Assembly: GCA_037969235.1 (NCBI GenBank)
Contig: JBBKXA010000066.1
Location: 1 to 8,788, forward strand
Length of the DNA stretch: 8,788 nucleotides
Reading direction: 5' to 3'
Source: TMED27 sp037969235
GTDB taxonomy: Bacteria; Pseudomonadota; Alphaproteobacteria; Micavibrionales; Micavibrionaceae
The notes under the pieces were generated by a model. The model was not told the origin of the DNA, searched no databases, and was given only the letters and a program-made list of their open reading frames with translations. Within the stretch, counting starts at the first letter, position 1. Every line of letters begins with the position of its first letter. Shown here piece by piece: positions 6,701-8,788 of this stretch. The translations under genes and the position numbers were made by a program.

Positions 6701-8788
6701 CATCACAGAGCAACTTGATGTTGATTTTGGTCTGGATGGTGCGGGTACAATTGGCCCTGATGGCTCATTTGTTGCTGGTGGTTCATTAGCGAATAATGCG
6801 CTGACTTCTCATGGCATGCCTGTTACTGTAGGCCAAACGCCTAATGGTTATGAAGGTGTTGCATCTAATGGTGATGTTATCTTTACGCTGACTGTTCAAA
6901 ATAACGGTGAGTATACGTTTGATTTGACAGGGACACTTGATCATGCCGATGATACGGATCCCAATGATGTTATTACATTAGAATTTGGTGTGCAGATTGC
7001 TGATGCGGATAATGATACGGCTTCGGGTAAAATTACGATCCGTGTGTTGGATGATGCGCCTGTTGCGTATGATGATTCCGCAACGGTTGTTGAAAATACA
7101 ACGACTGTAAATGGTAATGTAACTGCCAATGATATTGGCAGTGAAGATGCGCCGTCTACGGTTACGAATGTAGCGTTTAATGGTGTTGATTATCCGATTA
7201 CTCCAGGCACAGCTACGGTTGTAACTGGTGATCATGGTGTTTTGACTATTAATTCCAATGGTACGTACACATATGTGTCCAACGGTACAAATACTTCTGC
7301 GGTTCAGGATGTGTTCACTTATTCTTTAAGTGATTTTGAGGGTGACACGGATACGGCTGAGCTGACTATTGATATTGATGATATTGATTATGTTCCTGTT
7401 GTTACTGTTAAGCCGCTTGTGACGGACGAAACAGATCTTAATCCAACTGACCGTGATAGCGGTACTATTCAAGCTAACTTTGGTAATGATGGACCAGGCA
7501 CGTTTACCGTGGGCAATGCAAATACTTTCACGTTCACTGGTGCTACAAATAATCAGTTAACATCGAATGATGTTCCTGTTTTAGTTGCGACAGAAGGCAA
7601 TGATTATGTTGGGCGCGCCAATGGTGACGAAGTATTCCGTCTTACGTTGAATGAAACTACTGGTGAATATGAATTTATTCTAACTGGTGTTTTAGATCAT
7701 GCGGATACAACTAATCCTGACGATGCGATTACGTTGAATTTTGCGGTTAATGTCACGGATGCCGATCAGGACACTACACCTGCGACTATTAAGGTTCAGG
7801 TCAAAGATGATGGCCCAGTGGCGGTTAATGATACGGCCACTTATGACACGACATTTGGTGTTGCGAATGGGAATGTTGTTTCTAACGATAACCTTTCGGA
7901 AGATAATGGTCCAACAGAAAGCAGCGACCATGATGTCGTGCAGATTTCTCACAATGGTACGATTGTCACCGTTCCTGCGGGCGGAAGTGCGCAGATTGCT
8001 GGTGATTTTGGTGTGCTGACGATTGCTGATGATGGTACATATAGCTATCAATTAACGCCAGGGACTGCGCCGCCAAATGGCGGGTCGACTTCTCTTGACC
8101 CTGCGGCAGGTGATGTTGCGGGCGTTCAAACACAGATCACTAAAAACGGCGTAACTGTTAAGAGTGTGAATGGTGGTGACCTTACGTTTACAGATGATGG
8201 TATTGGTGTTGCTGGTGATGGTTCAAACCGCGTCTTTGGAAATAATGAAAAACTTAATATCACATTTGATCCTGCGCAAAGTGTAACGCTATCTTTGGGT
8301 GATTTGAATAATAACCCTAATAGTGGCTCTGATTTCACTATTTATTTAAGTGATGGCACGACTCGTGATGTTGAGTTTTCAAATGATACAATCAGTAATG
8401 TAAATGGTGTTGGCACAGTAACATTTAATGCATCCGATTTTGGTGCAGGTTTGACGATTGTTGGTGTCGATGCGTTTAGTCATTCGAATTCTGCACTTGG
8501 CAATGCATCATTCTCTCTTGTTGAAGTGGATGTGACGTATTCTGGCGATGATTGCATCGTTGATACGTTTAGCTATGTTCTTCAAGATGGTGATGGCGAT
8601 CAATCTACTGCGACGCTTGAGCTTTGCGGTAAAGATTTAACAGACGACCAGCCTATCTTGGCGGCACCAAAGCCGTTGCTTGTGGATGAGACGGATTTGA
8701 ATCCGACAGACACCGACAGCAATGTTATTACGGCTAATTTTGGAACAGACGGACCAGGTACATATCATGTGACTGATGCTACGGATGT
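3702..8788 (+). CDS. Giant type I-secreted repeat adhesin (T1SS-143/LapA-like), 3' end beyond window
   Basis: A single frame stays open from 3702 to the window edge: 1695 complete codons with no stop. The product is acidic and rich in Asp, Asn, Gly, Thr and Val, with no Sec signal, as expected for export by a type I secretion system with a C-terminal signal (not visible here). Order of parts: polar Asn/Gln-rich start (1-40); a segment resembling the BapA prefix domain (about 98-144); an acidic linker with three IEPAAG motifs (205-249); tandem T1SS-143-type units starting at D316, D459, D601, D740, D990, D1242 and D1662; and Ig/cadherin-like domains between the later units. Many units end in DxDGD, a likely calcium site at domain borders. 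Such proteins act at the cell surface in adhesion and biofilm formation. I saw five cysteines: 73, 95, 343, 1618 and 1642. Export genes and LapD/LapG homologues are not in the window. Exact family and ligand are unknown. Confidence 0.92.
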   Translation, partial: MANDNNNQNTPDNIQSENQNQVENAKVEGSAQDETGQVNAEGVEIQNLLPEGAIDATAGVDGEVAIQSIDGVCVATSDDATADLVKPIMIQKPECGDTTEITVAPGQKYFFDFNENNVEKFVQEGGNLTLKFADGSAIVLVGFADASASDLPVKLAFSDALSLDQLNNLIEVVENQPDQTELQQQEEVADSGESEDTGSEQFGTIEPAAGDEPTIAEEVIAQAEEAGENVADIEPAAGEDVANIEPAAGGEDGAQNSGFTFNTPTSEAVGALAAVGPIDPTALRYGVDFSRPEVFIDNREFDDQPIIFSPKALDLDETDLAPNLAANGKVFVDFGDDGPGVICADGNFDVSGSLLNGDFTSGGEVITVTPKVGDNGYVGTLANGTIVFDLTIDKNTGEFEFTQFGPLDHNDPNDPNDVIQLTFGVFAQDSDGDKVSTQIVINIADDVPLVAKPDENTIDETNLNGGPIVVNDQLIVDFGNDVGGKILPEGSSTFDGVAALTSGGQPITITATANGYVGTLPGGALAFVLEIDPTTGAYTYTQNVNLDHDDPGADTISIHFDVLVQDFDGDQTETMITINIVDSVPVINVVPKLGDGLEIVDETDLPGEARNGQLTVDFGSDATGAAITPNDTFVSSGSQLNNALTSNGEAVTVTLVGDTYTGTTASGTDVFTLQVRPDGSYTFDLLGTLDHNDPNDPNDIINLEFGVVATDGDGDMATSTILVKVKDDVPTIGDSKGNVDETNFDNGPLEYSDALISDFGAETASITPRGDIGAKVNGNPIALTSKGEAVIFTQTVNGYVGTLANGNLVFTLEVDAQSGKYNYTQSLPFDHPDAADPNDTIDLVFGVQVESFDGTTANADITITVADDGPIANDDSNGAEEGQDITGSVITNDDLSQDIDNIVTQFEVNGNTYGIPVGGSNSVTTPLGTFVLNSNGTYTFSAVDSGDPDGTLQIKYTLKDFDGDTDTAVLSIRVTPDGQPVAATGSTEVDETNLVGGITSITEQLDVDFGLDGAGTIGPDGSFVAGGSLANNALTSHGMPVTVGQTPNGYEGVASNGDVIFTLTVQNNGEYTFDLTGTLDHADDTDPNDVITLEFGVQIADADNDTASGKITIRVLDDAPVAYDDSATVVENTTTVNGNVTANDIGSEDAPSTVTNVAFNGVDYPITPGTATVVTGDHGVLTINSNGTYTYVSNGTNTSAVQDVFTYSLSDFEGDTDTAELTIDIDDIDYVPVVTVKPLVTDETDLNPTDRDSGTIQANFGNDGPGTFTVGNANTFTFTGATNNQLTSNDVPVLVATEGNDYVGRANGDEVFRLTLNETTGEYEFILTGVLDHADTTNPDDAITLNFAVNVTDADQDTTPATIKVQVKDDGPVAVNDTATYDTTFGVANGNVVSNDNLSEDNGPTESSDHDVVQISHNGTIVTVPAGGSAQIAGDFGVLTIADDGTYSYQLTPGTAPPNGGSTSLDPAAGDVAGVQTQITKNGVTVKSVNGGDLTFTDDGIGVAGDGSNRVFGNNEKLNITFDPAQSVTLSLGDLNNNPNSGSDFTIYLSDGTTRDVEFSNDTISNVNGVGTVTFNASDFGAGLTIVGVDAFSHSNSALGNASFSLVEVDVTYSGDDCIVDTFSYVLQDGDGDQSTATLELCGKDLTDDQPILAAPKPLLVDETDLNPTDTDSNVITANFGTDGPGTYHVTDATD
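3993..4133 (+). other. BapA-prefix-like N-terminal segment of the adhesin
   Basis: Residues 98-144 read as a beta-rich module: TTEITVAPGQKYFFDF, then VEKFVQEGGNLTLKFADGSAIVLVGF. The 'd-v-x-x-f-x-x-x-G-x-L-x-L-x-f-x-D-G-x-x-I-x-L-x-x-F' pattern resembles the prefix domain at the N-terminus of BapA and many other type I-secreted adhesins, and may help hold the protein in the outer-membrane pore. The match is by eye and from memory. Confidence 0.4.
4320..4448 (+). repeat. Three IEPAAG motifs, candidate LapG-type cleavage sites
   Basis: Within a Glu/Ala-rich linker the adhesin has PAAG at residues 207-210 (4320-4331), 235-238 (4404-4415) and 246-249 (4437-4448), each preceded by Ile-Glu. The last two lie in a near-exact duplication of about 33 bases (4398-4430 and from 4431). 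LapG proteases cut LapA-like adhesins at [T/A/P]AAG motifs just after the N-terminal retention module, and the position here fits. Whether cleavage occurs is inference. Confidence 0.45.
4647..5075 (+). repeat. T1SS-143 unit 1 (residues 316-458)
   Basis: It starts at DETDL and is 143 residues long to the next unit. It shows the core order found in all units: VDFGDDGPG, NGYVGTLANG, TGEFEF, LDHND, LTFGV and a DSDGD calcium-type motif followed by DDVP. It has the tandem NDPNDPND (4929-4952) and a cysteine, C343, that the other units lack at this place. Confidence 0.8.
5076..5501 (+). repeat. T1SS-143 unit 2 (residues 459-600)
   Basis: It starts at DETNL and is 142 residues long. It keeps VDFGND, LTSGGQPITI, NGYVGTLPGG, TGAYTYTQ, LDHDDP and DFDGD. 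The DPNDP segment of other units is shortened to DDPGAD. Confidence 0.8.
5502..5918 (+). repeat. T1SS-143 unit 3 (residues 601-739)
   Basis: It starts at DETDL and is 139 residues long. It keeps VDFGSD, LTSNGEAVTV, GSYTFDLLGTLDHND and DGDGD. NDPNDPND recurs (5775-5798) at almost the same place as in unit 1, suggesting these two copies are close relatives. Confidence 0.8.
5919..6299 (+). repeat. T1SS-143 unit 4 (residues 740-866)
   Basis: It starts at DETNF and keeps SDFGAE, NGYVGTLANG, GKYNYTQ, FDHPDAADPNDTI and LVFGV. The calcium-type motif is altered to SFDGT. From here on each unit is followed by an Ig/cadherin-like domain. Confidence 0.75.
6300..6668 (+). other. Ig/cadherin-like domain 1 of the adhesin
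   Basis: About residues 867-989. The signature is PIANDDSNGAEEGQDITGSVITNDD, an LGTFVLNSNGTYTF strand pair, and YTLKDFDGDTDTAVLSI. This matches the bacterial cadherin-like/VCBS (Big_9) type common in RTX adhesins. Confidence 0.65.
6669..7049 (+). repeat. T1SS-143 unit 5 (residues 990-1116)
   Basis: It starts at DETNL and keeps VDFGLDGAG, LTSHGMPVTV, NGYEGVASNG, GEYTFDLTGTLDHAD, TDPNDVI and LEFGV. It ends in ADNDT, so the DGD motif is not intact here. Confidence 0.75.
7050..7424 (+). other. Ig/cadherin-like domain 2 of the adhesin
   Basis: About residues 1117-1241. It has PVAYDDSATVVEN, GNVTANDIG, HGVLTINSNGTYTYV and DVFTYSLSDFEGDTDTAELTI. Only eleven residues separate the GTYTY strand from DVFTYSL, which serves as the reference for the enlarged domain 3. 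Confidence 0.65.
7425..7805 (+). repeat. T1SS-143 unit 6 (residues 1242-1368)
   Basis: It starts at DETDLNPTDRDS and keeps ANFGNDGPG, LTSNDVPVLV, YVGRANGDEVF, TGEYEFILTGVLDHAD and LNFAV, ending in ADQDT. Its opening is very close to that of unit 7 (DETDLNPTDTDS). Confidence 0.75.
7806..8684 (+). other. Ig/cadherin-like domain 3 with a large internal insertion
   Basis: About residues 1369-1661. The outer parts are the same fold as domain 2: PVAVNDTATYD, FGVLTIADDGTYSY at the front and DTFSYVLQDGDGDQSTATLEL at the back. Between GTYSY and DTFSYVL lie 171 residues instead of 11. The returning part is flanked by C1618 and C1642, which could form a disulfide across it. Confidence 0.6.
8061..8540 (+). 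other. Inserted block of about 160 residues in Ig-like domain 3
   Basis: Residues 1454-1613. It contains LDPAAGDVAG, DDGIGVAGDGSNRVFGNNEKLNITFDPAQSVTLSLGDLNNN (given in part: GNNEKLNITF, SVTLSLGDL), FTIYLSDGT, and FNASDFGAGLTIVGVDAF. The alternating hydrophobic pattern suggests a beta sandwich of its own, possibly a ligand-binding module. I do not recognise the family. Confidence 0.5.
8685..8788 (+). repeat. T1SS-143 unit 7, cut by the window edge
   Basis: It starts at DETDLNPTDTDS and continues TANFGTDGPGTYHV, closely following unit 6. The array therefore goes on beyond the window. Confidence 0.75.

Noticed and set aside
7692..8051. Minus-strand frame of 119 codons and other antisense frames inside the adhesin
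   Set aside because: Arg/Ile/Asn-rich translations are typical of antisense readings of GAT/AAT/ATT-rich repeats. No start signals or motifs support them.
3702..8788. CRISPR array or insertion sequence as source of the repeated DNA
   Set aside because: Repeats are protein-level, about 143 residues apart and diverged at the DNA level; there are no short identical repeats with spacers and no transposase or terminal inverted repeats.

Overview
The window looks like chromosomal DNA of an alphaproteobacterium of moderate to low GC. The evidence is a long-form (526-residue) phosphoglycerate dehydrogenase, a CheY-like protein with the FGPDRRRR tail that I associate with alphaproteobacterial single-domain regulators, and a large type I secretion adhesin of a kind common in that class. 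I cannot name the genus; all family assignments are from reading the translation, without a database search.

Left part (1-2175): the first 33 bases are the start of a minus-strand gene whose eleven visible residues match a J domain (DnaJ-type co-chaperone). Divergent from it, behind a near-consensus sigma-70 promoter, is a small Phd/YefM-type antitoxin gene with no toxin gene beside it. Then comes serA, the first enzyme of serine synthesis, whose real start is at 595 and not at the in-frame ATG at 430.

Middle (2185-3192): a two-gene minus-strand operon converges on serA. Its first gene is a CheY-like receiver protein with all phosphorylation residues intact. The second is a 165-residue helical protein that I read as a diverged, histidine-less HPt-like protein. 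Its promoter can be seen at 3230-3259.

Right part (3193-8788): a 509-base intergenic region with divergent promoters and a striking 52-base hairpin at 3602-3653 precedes one enormous reading frame. This frame opens at 3702 and is still open at the window edge (at least 1695 codons). It is the main feature of the window. The product has no Sec signal. It has a BapA-prefix-like N-terminal segment, then an acidic linker with three IEPAAG motifs that resemble LapG protease cleavage sites, then tandem repeats whose DET[DN] start motifs are spaced 143, 142 and 139 residues, as in the T1SS-143 family. Further out the period changes to 250, 252 and 420 residues, because Ig/cadherin-like domains alternate with the repeats and one of these carries an extra block of about 160 residues.

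Taken together, the right half is a candidate surface-adhesion locus: a two-component-type signalling pair transcribed away from a giant RTX/LapA-like adhesin. The functional link between the two halves is inferred from adjacency only. The export genes, the LapD/LapG-type proteins and the C-terminal secretion signal, if present, lie outside the window.
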